From Adiantum capillus-veneris (lineage: Eukaryota > Streptophyta > Polypodiopsida > Polypodiales > Pteridaceae): 64,000 bases of DNA. Of this stretch, positions 10,094 to 21,928 are shown in pieces (position 1 is the first letter of the stretch; each line of letters starts with the position of its first letter). The notes under the pieces are model-generated. The model was not told where the DNA came from, made no database searches, and worked only from the letters and a program-made list of their open reading frames with translations. The stretch spans positions 118,488,087 to 118,552,086 of the forward strand of contig CM043947.1 of NCBI GenBank assembly GCA_014529385.2, read 5' to 3'. The position numbers were made by a program, and so were the translations under genes.

Positions 10094-12743
10094 ATATAGA
10101 TACATATCTATATATAGTACATACATATAGATATGTATCTATATGTGTATGTGTGTGTGTGTATATGTATATATACACACACACACATACACATATAGAT
10201 ACATATCTATATGTATGTATATATACACACACACACACACATATGTATCTATATATATGTGTGTGTGTGTATATATACATATACATATATATATATATGT
10301 ATATATATGTATATATATATATATACATATATATATGTATATATGTATGTATATATATTTATATATAAGGTCAAACCACGGTACGCCTTACAAGATACAT
10401 CATACATGTCACAAGTCAAAATTGTCCATACGCTACAGAAACCTACCTTTTCGTGTGTGCAAACACTTGTTGTTCGCTCCTAAAGCTTTGCCCATGAAAC
10501 TGCTCGTGAAAACAATAATTTGGAAAAAATCATATTTCTCCTCCAAATTTACTCTTAAAAAAAAAAAAGGGGTCTGAAACAGAGTTTCTTCTGGTTCGAA
10601 AGGGTGAGAAACCGGCGTTTCCGTTTTGGGCCCTCGAAACACCATTTCTTGTTACTATGTCTCTAAGGCTCCATTAGAATCAAGAACAATGCAAGTCTAG
10701 TTGTGATCTTTCTAGTTTCATGAGGTTTCAAACAACCTTTTTGGCTTTGGCCTCTTTTGAATCCGTAATCCACTATTGGGCACTGACGACGTTAGTGGGG
10801 ATGTCATAATATTTAGTCAATGCTATGCATAATGGAGCTGATGGTTATAATGTCTTGTGGATGACTACCAGGAGTCTATACCTTGCAGTTCCTTTAAAGG
10901 TGAATCTGGGCTTATCCTGGATTCATCTAGGTATACTCTTTGAAATGTGTAATCCCTTGAGACAATCATCCTAGAATTTTCAACCAAACTGTGTTTTAGC
11001 TTCTCAACCAAAGCACCCCACAGTCATTTTTTTCAATGTAATTTGATCTTAAGTCGCATTTCACTCTATGGTCTATTATTCATTGTTGCAGATATTGATG
11101 AATGCAAGGACGTAGTGCAGAATGACTGCATTCAAGATCAGACTACATGCTATAATACGGACGGGAATTACACATGCCGGTGCAAGTCCCCGTTTCAAGT
11201 AGGAGATGGGCGTAAAAGTGGCTCTGGTTGTACTTACTTCTCGCCTACCATAAGAAATGCAATTGCAATAAGTACATGTGAGTATCCTCTTGAGCTGACA
11301 ATTGTGTTAGAAATAACTAGCGATTCGATTCGCTACGCAACAATATGATTGTAAAAGATTCAATGCTGCTTCTTTTCACATTGTAACATTTGTAAGAGTC
11401 CTTATATGTGTATCTCACATTTTGTGTTTTTCAATGTGGAAGCAATTCTGGGCCTCATTGTGGCCATTGCCAGCTTTTTCACAGTGCAAGTTTTCTCGAG
11501 AAAGAGGCTAAAAAGGCGGTGCTTCATACAAAATGGAGGTACTCAACTACAGAAATTATTGCTTATAGGAGCAAGAGGAGAGGAGTCTAGAAAGCTATTC
11601 AAAGTGGAAGAGCTACAAGCAGCAACCAAAAACTATTCTAGTGACATGAAATTGGGTGCCGGAGGGTTTGGTACGGTATTCAAAGGAGTTTTGGCAAACG
11701 GTAGAGTGGTTGCCATCAAGAAGTCCAACAAGGGAGTTGATCCTACACAGCTTCTGAATGAGTTGGAGATAATGAATGGTGCAGAGAAATCACAAGAGCA
11801 TAGTGAAATTCTTAGGATGCTGCCTTGAAACAGTGGAACCATTACTAGTGTATGAGTATGTATCAAATGGAGATGTGATGGAAAACTTGAGGGAAGGCAA
11901 TCATATCGTCATGAATTGGGGACAGCGACTAAAAGTAGCGAGACAAACGGCGGAAGCATTGGCATACTTACATGGAGCAGCCGTACCACCCATCCTGCAT
12001 CGAGATGTTAAGTCTTCAAATGTGCTACTGGACAACAATTTTGACGCAAAGGTATGGTCTGCAAGGTATAATTAAGCTGTAAGATTTCCATTTAGCTTTT
12101 GCAGCATATATTTTTGACTAGTCAGTGAATGGAGATATATAAACAGGTTGGCTATTGCTCCCTCTGGTGTCGGTTTCTTTGTACTATCTGTGCTTGAGCC
12201 TGTGCAAGACCTACACTTTTCTGCTTTCTGTCATAAAAAAGGAGAAACTAATTGCTTCACTGCAACCTCATTCATAGGTGGCTGATTTTGGGGTGTCGCG
12301 GTTGGTGCCGGTTGGAGCTCATCGCCAGTGGATAACTACAATAGGGAGCCACGCTTCGCCAACCTAGCACTCCTTTTCATACACTACATGAACGAGGGCA
12401 GAGTGGAGGACGTCATCGACCCTCTCGCCTTCACAACGACCTCATTCACACCCGCTCTTCTATTTTGGCTGTCGCCGCCCTCGCCCTCCTTTGCCTGTCC
12501 CTTCATGGTTCCCAGCGGCCCCTCATGAGCCATGTGTCTGAGGAGCTTCACCATATCATGGATGAATTTCTCGATTCACCTGCTCCTCTGCATCAGCCTC
12601 ATGACCTAGGCTACCATCGTACTTCATTTGGTGCTGTTGTGGCTAAAGACCTACAGCTTTCTGTTCAAACTGGGCGTACACCCGCGAGCTCGAGCTTTAT
12701 GAGCATAGATAGTTCTATGCTTGATTGTACTATGCCGCGGTAA
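8805..12743 (+). pseudogene. Wall-associated-kinase-like receptor kinase (decayed)
   Basis: Exon 1 (8805-9729) starts at ATG 8805. It encodes a hydrophobic signal peptide (~27 aa), then a GUB_WAK_bind-type ectodomain (CLNQTCGGIKVSYPF, FGGFGC, cysteine-rich), the extracellular part that in WAKs binds pectin. Exon 2 (11092-11277, after CAG/GT...AG, phase 1) is a calcium-binding EGF module (DIDECKDVV, YTCRC). Exon 3 (11443-12051) gives a transmembrane helix (ILGLIVAIASFF) and kinase subdomains I-VI (GAGGFGTVFKG, VAIKK, HRDVKSSNVLL). Exon 4 (12278-12743) gives ADFGVSRLVP and the C-terminal lobe end. Defects are a +1 frameshift near 11776, loss of the activation segment and subdomains VIII-X near 12320-12328, and a frameshift near 12440-12465. 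No kinase activity is possible as read. Sequencing errors could explain the frameshifts, but not the missing ~50 or so residues. Confidence 0.85.
9826..10368. repeat. Compound (TA)/(TG)/(CA) microsatellite with palindromes, in WAK intron 1
   Basis: About 540 bases consist almost only of alternating purine-pyrimidine runs: (TA)n, (TG)n, (CA)n. Interspersed short palindromic blocks such as ATATAGATATGTATCTATAT and its complement form recur at about 9938, 10004, 10095, 10126 and 10190. (TG)n arms are followed by (CA)n arms, making nested inverted repeats. Long ORFs here are artefacts. Confidence 0.95.
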
Positions 12744-13421
12744 AGGATATAGCTGTGTTGCTACTTTCAGGGCAGCTGCAGAGGTAAAACAGGGCGAAGA
12801 TGTCTAATGATATCTCCATTGGGCTGCTCTTCTATACTTACACTCGGTAGCCCAAGCCACCATCTTGAGGGCTTCCGGTTGACACTCAACCGGAAGTCTT
12901 AGTCTTTCCAAGACTTCAAGTAGCCCCATCCCAAGAGACGATGTTATTTATTTTTTGGCAACAAAAGTGGCTGTATATGGTGGGTGTACAAACGAGACCT
13001 CTGGAGATGCTCAAATTCCTATCACTGAGAGGATGTACAAGACAAAGAGAACAAATTGAGGGCTATGTATACATCAAGGTGGCCTGTATGAGGAATGCAA
13101 AACGAACCCCTATGGAGGTGCGTAACGCCATGTGATATGACCATGGTCTAGTATGAAAAGAACTGAAGATCTCGCCTATCCCCGAAGAAAGGACTATCTA
13201 CACCTCTCTATGCAAGACAGCCAAATTGCTCCAAATTTCTTTACAACACCTCATGTTAGTTTCAAAACATATTCCAACATATAGAGCAAATTTTTGTTTT
13301 CTTGACACAAATTCATTTACACGTACCCACTCTTGTCATATAATCTAATGTACCTATCAAAGCCATTCTCATCATAAGAAATATTATTCTTCTATGAACT
13401 TCCTTTTTCTAACTGTACCAT
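12744..13421. other. Downstream flank of WAK-like gene; no gene seen
   Basis: No coding region can be supported. The stretch contains the hairpin at 12872-12918 and otherwise featureless sequence. Confidence 0.5.
12872..12918. other. Overlapping perfect hairpins
   Basis: CTTCCGGTTGA (12872-12882), CAC and TCAACCGGAAG (12886-12896) form a perfect 11-bp stem with a 3-base loop. GAAGTCTT...AAGACTTC (about 12893-12918) could form a second 8-bp stem that competes with the first. It lies about 130 bases after the receptor stop codon. No U-run terminator logic applies in a plant nucleus, and its function is unknown. Confidence 0.7.
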
Positions 13422-13775
13422 TTAGAGGGCTCCCCCCATAGACCCTCTAAAGGTGCTATTAGGAGGCCCTTGAAAAAACTAATCCGTGCCTCAGAGGCCT
13501 CCACGAAAATGAAGGGCCCTTCACCTAAAATGTCTCACTGAAAATGTAGGGGGTCCTTCAACCGCCCCCTACACTTGAGAAACACTTATAACTTGGTATA
13601 GGAGGTCAACAAGTCAAAAAGAGAAAGATTACTCCCAATTCCTTGGTATAGACGACTGTAAACTTGTTGTTGAAGGTCTTATAGGTGCACAAAGGGATTT
13701 TTATAGGGCCCTTTGCATTTAAAGGGGCCCTTTTCTTAAAGTTTGATTTAGAGGGTTTATGGGGGAGTCCTCTTA
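13422..13775. mobile_element. Candidate MITE with ~29-bp terminal inverted repeats
   Basis: The left end AGAGGGCTCCCCCCATAGA plus CCCTCTAAA (13424-13451) is complementary to the right end TTTAGAGGGTTTATGGGGGAG plus TCCTCT (13747-13773), with about three mismatches or indels. The ~300-bp interior has no ORF. Small non-coding DNA with inverted termini fits a non-autonomous DNA transposon. No convincing target-site duplication was found, so the superfamily is open. Confidence 0.55.
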
Positions 13776-14399
13776 GACTTCCAACATCTCTAGTGCTTGG
13801 GTGACCATCTCCATTTTCCATGTGCCCATCTAGTGTGTACCTTTTTCAAACTCTTAGAAGTAAGGCTCCTATTTAGATGTACTTTTTATAAGTCTCAAAA
13901 TGGTGGCCTACTCTCTAACTTTACTCATAATCTGGGTGTGTTATTCACTCCTCCCCTCCAGTTGCATATATACAAGGATACTTGTCCTATAGGAAATGCT
14001 AGCTTTCTCCTCCACTACTCCATCAATACATTCATGGAGGCTTCAAAACTTGGGACATGACCACCTGCATTAAGTCCAGTAGTTGGAGGCATGAAGAGAT
14101 ACCCTTGAACTTGATGCAAGAAAGTGAATCATTGCAAGCTGCAAGCTTCAGGGAGTGCGTGGCCGCTTTTGCTGTAGTTTCCTCATCACAAGCAGTGTTG
14201 TCAATCCTTCCAACACTAACCCATCCTCAAGCGGTGCCGATGGGAGTGACAAGCATGCGAACGGATTTTTTGTGCCATTATGGATATCCATGGCTCTTTT
14301 GGTTGGATACACAAGCCCACAGTGCCATACAACACAACCTTCTCATGTGCATTCCATATGCACGAATAACAATTGTGTGGTTGATTTGATGGCCTCCAT

Positions 14400-14401
<2 letters not shown>
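13776..14401. other. No gene seen
   Basis: Mixed-composition sequence without recognisable protein motifs. The ORFs of up to ~120 codons have no coding features. Confidence 0.4.

Positions 14402-14469
<68 letters not shown>
14402..14469. repeat. (GA)34 microsatellite
   Basis: A pure GA run of about 68 bases, 150 bases outside the left LTR of the second gypsy element. Confidence 0.95.
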
Positions 14470-14471
<2 letters not shown>

Positions 14472-14595
14472 CAAATGTGATTGTATACACAGACAACTTG
14501 CAATCCACATTTGGTACTTTTAAGTCCCAAGACCTAGCTCTGCAGCATTGTTTAAACTCTTTCAGATCCTGGATATTGTGGTTCATATGGACCAT

Positions 14596-14620
14596 GAGAA
14601 ACCTTGAGCTCTAATACCAA
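14596..14620 (-). other. Primer-binding-site remnant beyond the 3' LTR
   Basis: The 25 bases outside the left LTR (GAGAAACCTTGAGCTCT then ATACCAA) equal, with one mismatch, the 25 bases inside the right LTR (21904-21928), which contain the element's own primer-binding site. Homology stops sharply at 14596. A second internal-region start next to the 3' LTR means a second, almost fully lost copy in tandem or an aberrant integration product. Confidence 0.8.
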
Positions 14621-16218
14621 TGTAACATTTAATGGTCTAAAAACTTATGTGTAGCGGAAATTAGCATGAACATAGTGGGCATTTCATTAGAATAGATTCC
14701 TAATGAGAATTACAAGAGTGCTTGGGTGGAGAGAGCAACAAAAAGCATAACACCTAGTTAGATAGCATCGACAATACTTTCAAAAGAGAGAGAAATTAAG
14801 CTAATGACAACAGTTGAGGACCGGATTTGCATGGAGCCGGTCCCCTCCAAAAGGCTTTGTATTATGGTTTCTCCCATCAAGAGAGACATTGTATAATACA
14901 ATTCTTTGTGTTCCTTCAAGACTAGCTAGTGCAATGAAGATGAAAGCTTCATGCACTAAGCAAACACTTAGCAAACACAACTTGAATTATCCCCGTTCTC
15001 AAAACCAACACCTCACACACCTTCGAAGATGGTGAGAGCTAGTAGGGTATGAAAGTAGATTGAGAGGAAGAAGGAGTATCTTATGAGAAATATGTACATC
15101 TCCTCACATAATCACTCATATTAGCATAGCTTAGCTTAGTAATTAGCTTGGTAGAGGAGATGAGCATGCATTGAAGCTTGGCTCTTGGTTGGATTTGCAT
15201 CCACATGCCAAGAGAGTGTTGATGTAGGCTTCTATCTCACAAGCTTGGAGTAGGTGATGAGTTCTCCATTAAAGCTTGGGAAGAGATAGTCTTCTCTTTC
15301 TTCACACATGAGCTTGTGTGAGTGTGTGTGTGATAATGCCTTGCAAAAATCAGCCCCCTCTCTCTCTCTCTTGGGCGAGCCCCCTTGCTATTTGCTCTTG
15401 CTCTCATCCCATTGGACCTCCCCAGGGCTAGCCTATCACCATTAAGCAGCATAAGTGATAGCCTTTTGACATGTGTCCCCCTTTCCCCTTTTGTGAGAGC
15501 TTTAGGTTAATTAATAATTCAATTAAACTCTCATTGGACCCCTTTGCCTCCTGGACAATTGGAATCAGGCAAGCCATTGGGCTCCTGAAGGCTCATTGGA
15601 CCCCTTGGGAGACTGCCCAATAGTCATCTAGGAGACTTAATTCTGATTGGTTCTTTTATTAAGTGTTTTTTTTAATTAATTAAACTAGATTTACTCTAGC
15701 TTAAATTTCATTGGTCCACCTCCAAGGCCATCCAATAGGAATTGGGCACACCTTGTGGGCATCTGGGCTAGGGAGCTAACATGTGTCCCTAATTCCCTTT
15801 GTGTAAAGGGAGCCTGTGTGTGTGTGTGTGTGTGTATGTGACTTTCTCTCTCATCCCCTAGAAGAAGGGCTCGCCCCCTCCCATGTAGGGATTGCAAAGA
15901 CTTTTTTTGGTACACACAAAGCATCCAATTTCCCCTAGGGTTGACCTTTGGACACAACCTTGAATTTTGGAACCTTAGCATTTTTGAAGTCTTAATGGGC
16001 TGAACCTTAGGGTCTTTTTAGCCCATTGTTGCACATGGATCTTTTGCAGATGGCCCCCCCTTTGGATCCTTATTTTCCCTCCTTTGGATCCCTACTGTGT
16101 CTAGTCTGCTAGTTTAACCAATATTCTAGCTTTTTCTCCCTTGACACTTCCCCACATTAAATGATCAGTTTAATATGAGGAAATCATTTAGGAGAATTAG
16201 ATATTGATTATTATGACA
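14621..16218 (-). repeat. 3' LTR of gypsy element 2
   Basis: A 1598-bp LTR, nearly identical to 21929-23529. On the element strand it runs from TGTCATAATAATC to TTAAATGTTACA. It contains a short (GT)n run near 15811-15834. Apparent ORFs in it are not coding. Confidence 0.93.
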
Positions 16219-16231
16219 TTACCTCTGGCTT
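16219..16231 (-). other. Polypurine tract of gypsy element 2
   Basis: On the minus strand AAGCCAGAGGTAA precedes the LTR start TGTCAT, at the same place as AAGAGAGAGATAA in element 1. Two pyrimidines interrupt it. Confidence 0.6.
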
Positions 16232-16575
16232 GAAATCATAGTCGTCCTCGACTATGGTGCAGAGAAGATAAAGCATATTCATGAGTCCTTTTCTTAGCGG
16301 GTAGATGATCCCTATGTTACCCTATGACATCATTCCACAATGGATGACTAGTCCATTTGGCGCTTGAGAGCCTGAGGCTGCTGTAAGCATGTCTGCACAT
16401 TAGTCCTATCAATCTTCCATAGTAGAGTGACAAGCTCTACTTGGTGTTTGGGAGACGTCGTCTCCGCAAACTTGATCTAAGTATGCATACTATTTCATTT
16501 TTGTGCACAATAAAGAAAAAGAGAGTCTTATAAGACAAAAAAACTTTGTTCATTTTTAACATTTTGTACATTTGC

Positions 16576-19500
16576 TTACTCTTGGGAAGCATTGTAAGCA
16601 TTGACAAGGTTTAGGTTATGCTTTAATTGTATGCCTTGCATCCATCTAGCATCTTCAAAAGTATAATTCTTAAACTTAATAAGATATCGTCGGATAGTCT
16701 TACCGCCTCTTAATACCTTGTCTTCATGTCGGAGAATGGACTCGGGCTGCAGCACCTCCTCTTGGTCCTCGATCTCCGATGGGTCTTCAATAGTTGGTTC
16801 TTGAGGTGGCTCTCCTTTGTAAGGCTTTAATAGGCTCACATGGAAAGCATCGTGTATGAGCTAATGATTGGGAAACTTGAGTTGATAGGCCATCTCATTG
16901 ATTGGCCTAAGAATCTAGAAGGGACCATAGTACCTTTTTGCTAGTTTAGCATAGTACTTTTGGTGGCCCGTAGGATTCTTGCCCGTCGTGTGCCTTAATC
17001 GAGCTTTGGGAAACTTTAACAAGACCCAATCGTTTTCTTTAAAGGCTTGGGCTCTTCTGTGCTTCTCAGCAGCAGCCTTTTGCCTTTGCTGTGAGATAGA
17101 GATAGCATCCTTAATCTTTTGAAAAGATTCTTGTAGGTCTCGGCTATACTCATCTGCAACGAAGATCTTCCCCTGTACCTTAAGTAGCAAGGGACTTTTT
17201 GATCTTCCCTCAATTACCTCGAAAGGTGCTTTTCCCGTGGAAGTATGTACAATGTTATTGTAAGCATACTCCACTAAGGGTAAGTACTTCTCCCATTGGG
17301 ATCTTTGATCTACTTCCGTTACATAGGCTTTTAGTAGATCGAGAATTGTTAGGTTAGCTATTTCACTTTGGCCATCTGTTTGTGGATGATAGGCCGAAGA
17401 TAAGTTTAGCCTTGTTCCTAAATTCTCAAAGAGACCCTTCCAGAAATTACTCGTCATTCTAGGATCTCTATCCGACACTATGGACATTGGCAAGCCATGG
17501 TACTTGAAAATTTGTGAAATGAAGAGGGTTGCCATTTGATGGGTTTTGATAGTCTTTTTGACAGGTATAAAATGAGCTTGTTTAGTGAACCTGGCTACTA
17601 TCGTCCATATTCCCGTATTCCCATAGATAGACTTAGGCAATCCAAAGATAAAATCCATGGATATGCTCTCCAATGGTGAATTAGGGATTGGCAAGGGTTG
17701 AAGCAATCCAAGTTGATTCCCTCTATCAAATTTTGTCTTTTGGCATACCACACGTTTAGAAACATACTCTTGTATGTTCACTTTCATGGTAGGCCAATAG
17801 AAATATGTTTCAATTCCCTTTAAGATAGGCTGAATCCCTCTATGCCCCGCATAAGGTGGAGCATGAGATTCATACATTACTTTCTCACATAGTGAGTTAG
17901 TAACACATAGTCTATTTCCATTGAGAAGATAACCATATTGTAAGGTAAATGGTTCTTCTTTCTTCCCTAATGCAAGGGCTGAAATCACATCTCTAAAATT
18001 GGGATCGTTTGCATACTCATCTATCATTGAAGATAGATCATTGTGAGTTGCTATCGAAACCGCATTCACTCTCGGCCGTCTTGAGAGTGCATTGGCTACT
18101 TGATTATGCTTGCCAGCAATGTGAGAAATATGAAAATGAAATTGCGAAAGGAAATTTGCCCACCTCATTTGTTTGTCGGAGAGCTTGGTCTGCGTCATGA
18201 AGTACTTAAGACTTTGGTGATCCGTTCGCAGAATGTAAGGAGTCCCCAGTAAATAGTGCTTCCATGAGTCTAAGGCATGTAGAACTGCAAGGAGTTCCTT
18301 TTCATATATGCCTAGAGCTTGCTCAACAGGGTCGAGCCTTCAACTCTCATAGCCTATGTCATGCCCTTCTTGGAGCAAAACAACTCCACGGCAATCACCA
18401 CAAGCATCACATTGGACCTCAAATGGTTTTGAGAGATCCGGTAGTGTAAGCACAGGTTGAGAGATAAGCTTTTCTTTAAGCTTTTCGAAAGCATTGTTCT
18501 CCTTAGCAGACCATGTATACCTAACGCTTTTCTTTGTTAGGTCATGTAATGGTCCCGCAATTTGTGAGAACTTTTCTATGAAGCGTCTATAGTATGCACA
18601 CATACCTATAAAGCTTCTTAGTTCATGAAGATTCCTTGGTTTAGGCCATCCTTTTATTACCTCTAACTTAGATGGATCCATTTGGATGCCATCTTGAGAG
18701 ATAATATGACCTAAATACTGAATCTCTTGCAAGAAAAATTCACTTTTCTTTTGATTAACATAAAGTTTATTCTCTCTTAAAACTTGAAATATTACCTGGA
18801 GGTGTTGCTTGTGTTCCTCCAATGAATTAGAGTAGATGATAATATCATCAAAGAACACTCTAGTGAAGGTTCGATGAGGCCTGAACAGGTTCTCCATCAA
18901 GCGGTTGAATGTGGCTGGTGCATTGGTCAAGCCAAAAGGCATGACAATGTATTCGTAAAGACCAAATGTGGTGCGAAATGCGGTCTTTACAATGTCTTGA
19001 TCAACTATCCTTATTTGATGATAGCCACTTTTTAGGTCAATCCTAGTGAAGTAGGTTGATCCTTGTAGCTTATCAAATAGGTCTTCTACCCGTGGAACGG
19101 GAAACCTATTCTTGATAGTGATCCTATTTAGTGCTCTATTGTCGACACACATACGATATGTGCCGTCTTTCTTTTGCACTAATAGCACAGGTGAGCAAAA
19201 TGGAGATGAGTTTGGCCTAACCATACCCTTCTCAACTAACTCATGCACTTGCCGCATAATCTCCTCTTGTTGAGCTTGAGAAACTCTATAAGGAGGTTTG
19301 TTAGGCGGTGAACTTCCTGGAAGAAGTTCAATTGCATGGTCATCATTACCTCGTGTAGGAGGTAGCTCACAAGGGATGTCGTCAATAAAAACATCTTGAA
19401 ACCCCTTGAGAAAATTGGATAACTCTAATTCCTTTTGGTTGCTTTTATTTTCTTTTGTTAAAGCATTAGGTTCATTTTGAGAATCTTTAACAAAAATCAT

Positions 19501-20227
19501 GTACACGGAAATAGAGCTCTTTATTGACTTGTTGAAAGATGGTGTATGTACAATGGGGATAGTTTTACCCATTTCCTTAGCGTCTATATACATGTCTTTT
19601 TCCTTGAACTTAAAGGAGATTCTCCTTTCAGGAAATTTAACATCGGCAGCCAGGCGGTCAAACCATGGTGCCCCTAGGATTACATCCTCATGCTTGAGAG
19701 GAGAGATAAAGAAGTCCTCTTTGTCCACATAGTCTTGGACATGAAGCCTCAATTTCCCGATTAAGGGAGTGACTGAAGCTTCTTGCCCCTTGAAGGCACT
19801 GTCTGTGGGTAGGACATCTCCCATCTCGTAGGATTGTATGCCTAGCTTGGTGGCTAACTCTATAGATATAAAATTGTGAGTAGAACCAGGGTCAAAGAGA
19901 ATAAAAGCATCATGTTCTCTTACCTTTCCCCAAGCATGGCATAGAGGAGATCCTTTGTGATGAGTTTGGTGAGTCTCCTCCTCTTGGATTTCAACCAAGG
20001 AAGCTCTAGGAAGATCTTGGCGGTTGTTCTTTTGGGGACAAGCGCGGTATGCATGCCCTTGTTCGCCACACTTGAAACACCGGTTATCCTTACGATAACG
20101 CTCAAGCTCTTCAGGAGAGAGTTTATTCTTACCTTTGTAAACTCCCTTCTCTTTAGCTTTGTTGGAGTTGCCCTTAGGAGACTTTTGGACATTGTCCTTC
20201 CCCTTAGACTCATTGGAACCCTCGTTT
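16576..20227 (-). pseudogene. gypsy pol: protease, RT, RNase H, integrase, chromodomain
   Basis: Going down the minus strand: CCHC knuckle (CFKCGEQGHAYRAC, 20037-20081, the end of gag in the same frame); aspartic protease FDPGSTHNFIS (about 19871-19900); RT with its FFDD active box (18845-18856, in place of the usual YVDD); RNase H (QCDACGDC; TQTKLSDKQMRW); integrase with a HHCC-like region, MDFIFG, SDRDP and GQSEIAN as the DDE residues (E near 17363); then KRYYGPF and a chromodomain-like YLIKFKNYTFEDARW (16636-16690). Stops lie at 18340-18342 (TGA in GYES*RLD), 16915-16917 and 16861-16863. This machinery would copy element RNA into DNA and insert it; as read it cannot be made full length. 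Confidence 0.9.
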
Positions 20228-21512
20228 TTCGGGGCTTATTATTTCTTTTAGCCCCCATTTGGAAATTGATTCGAGAGGACACCATAGTATGGTGTATTAC
20301 CGCCGATATGGTACGTGGCCTTTGGGAGTTGACATACTCCGCTATTTCTTCGGTTAAGCCCGCACAAAATTGTTGCTTTTGCTCTCCAAAATCAAACTTT
20401 TTAAAGACAGTGGCTTTGAGTTGGAGGTCCCAAAACTTGTCTACATATTTGTGGATGGATTCATTGGGAGAGAGCTTTAAGCTTCGCCATTCGGTGATTA
20501 CTTTGTCTTTGGCATCGGTGGCCAAAAACTGTTTCATAATGGAAGCTCTTAAAGCTTTCCATGTTCGTGGAGCTTCACCGTTGGCTCGTAGGCTAGACCA
20601 CCATTGTCTGGCGGACTTTTGAAAGTGCATAGCTACATGGCGTAGCTTAGAGGATTCCGTGAAGCCCTCATCTCCAAACGCCGCATCGAATTGCTGGATA
20701 AAGGCCAAGACTTTGTCCGTAGCACCAAAGGTGCCATCATAGATAAGGAAAGAGATGCTCTTCCCTCCCTCTTTGAATTTCTTCAGTTTGGACGACCTCT
20801 TCCATGCGGCATAGGATTTCCTATGGCCTCTTCTTTTTGATGGTTCAAAGGTTGCACCATCACTTCCTTCAGAAGGTGAAGAATTTGAAGAAGGTGGAGA
20901 AGAGGGTGACCTCTTTCTCGCCTTTTTCTTGTCTTGATCTTTGTCATCTTCACCATAGCTTTCATAAGAGGAAGAGGATGAAGAAGATGGAGAAGAGGGT
21001 GTCCTCTTTCTCGCCTTTTTCTTCTCTTGCTTTTTATCATCCCTCTTTGAATTATGGCGTGGAGAAGAGTATGATGGTCTTCTCCGCTTTGGTGGTGATG
21101 GAGAGCGTTTAGCCCACCGTCTTTGTGGAGCCATCTCCACCGAGTTGGCGGGAGACTCACTTCTTTCTCGTTCCTTCGGTGGAGGCTCTTGAGTTCTCCT
21201 TTGGGAAGGAAATGCATCATCAAGAAGTAAATTCTTGAGCCCTTCGTATGGATTCTCTTCTTCTTTCCGAATCGGAGAGAGACCTCTTTTGGTAGTCTCA
21301 CAAGGAGGCTTCCTAGGTGTTCTCTCGTCATGGTGATGAGCTTAGAGAATCCCGTGAGCATGGAGCTGCCGTTGCACTTCACTTTGGAGAGATGGATTGC
21401 CCATGGCTTGTTGAAGCCTAGAAACAAGAATTGAAGCATCATTAGTAGCTTGCTCATGAGCAAAATCAAAGTTATCAACATTAATTTCACTCTCTTTACT
21501 ATTGTCAGCCAT
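19920..21512 (-). pseudogene. gypsy gag polyprotein
   Basis: The start is ATG 21512 (MADNSKESEIN), chosen as the first Met after the leader and followed by gag-like sequence in frame. A TAA at 21344-21342 interrupts codon 57. Reading resumes in the same frame through a basic, Ser-rich N-terminal part (KKKARKRTPSSPSS repeats). The capsid-like Retrotrans_gag domain then follows (WKALRASIMKQFLA, ESIHKYVDKFWDL, FGEQKQQFCAGL). Near 20228 a 1-base frameshift moves the rest, including the zinc knuckle, into the pol frame. In an intact relative gag and pol would be one open frame. Confidence 0.88.
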
Positions 21513-21915
21513 TCTAACAACTTTTAGGTGTAAACTTTTTAGGTGTACTTTGGCACTTCAAGCCCTAGTTGCTACTCCTCTTTACCCCTTTAGAAAAAGC
21601 ACTCAAGCTACTGTGTCCGCGGCTCGAATACCATTAATTGCAAGGAATAGAAGAGAGGGTCTTTCGACACCAAAACAACACTGGCTCCTGTCAAGCTTCT
21701 AATAGATCAATAGTGGTTAAGCCGTAGGCAAGCCCCGTAGGAATCCACTATTAAGACCATAGCTCTCGACGGTGATGCCCCGTTAACTGCACAAAGGCAG
21801 GCGCACTGCAAGGCTGAAAAATCCCTATTCTACTTACTCAAAGGCAATTAATAATACCAACCATTTGTAGCTAGTTGAGGACCTCCCTTCTTGAGCAAGA
21901 AAAGAGAAACCTTGA
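21513..21915 (-). other. 5' leader of gypsy element 2
   Basis: Untranslated sequence between the primer-binding site and the gag ATG. No ORF or motif was recognised. Confidence 0.6.
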
Positions 21916-21927
21916 GCTCTGATACCA
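21916..21927 (-). other. Primer-binding site (tRNA-iMet)
   Basis: On the minus strand TGGTATCAGAGC begins two bases after the 5' LTR end (...TGTTACA-T), as is usual for plant LTR elements primed by initiator tRNA-Met. Confidence 0.9.
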
Positions 21928-21928
21928 A

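Noticed and set aside
9718-10577. Long ORFs of alternating Tyr/Ile and Thr/His or Cys/Val
   Set aside because: Pure translation of the TA/TG/CA microsatellite in both strands.
15691-15981. Coding ORFs inside the gypsy LTRs (also 15237-15452, 22547-22762, 23001-23267)
   Set aside because: They occur at the same places in both LTRs, lack motifs and cross GT runs; ordinary chance ORFs.
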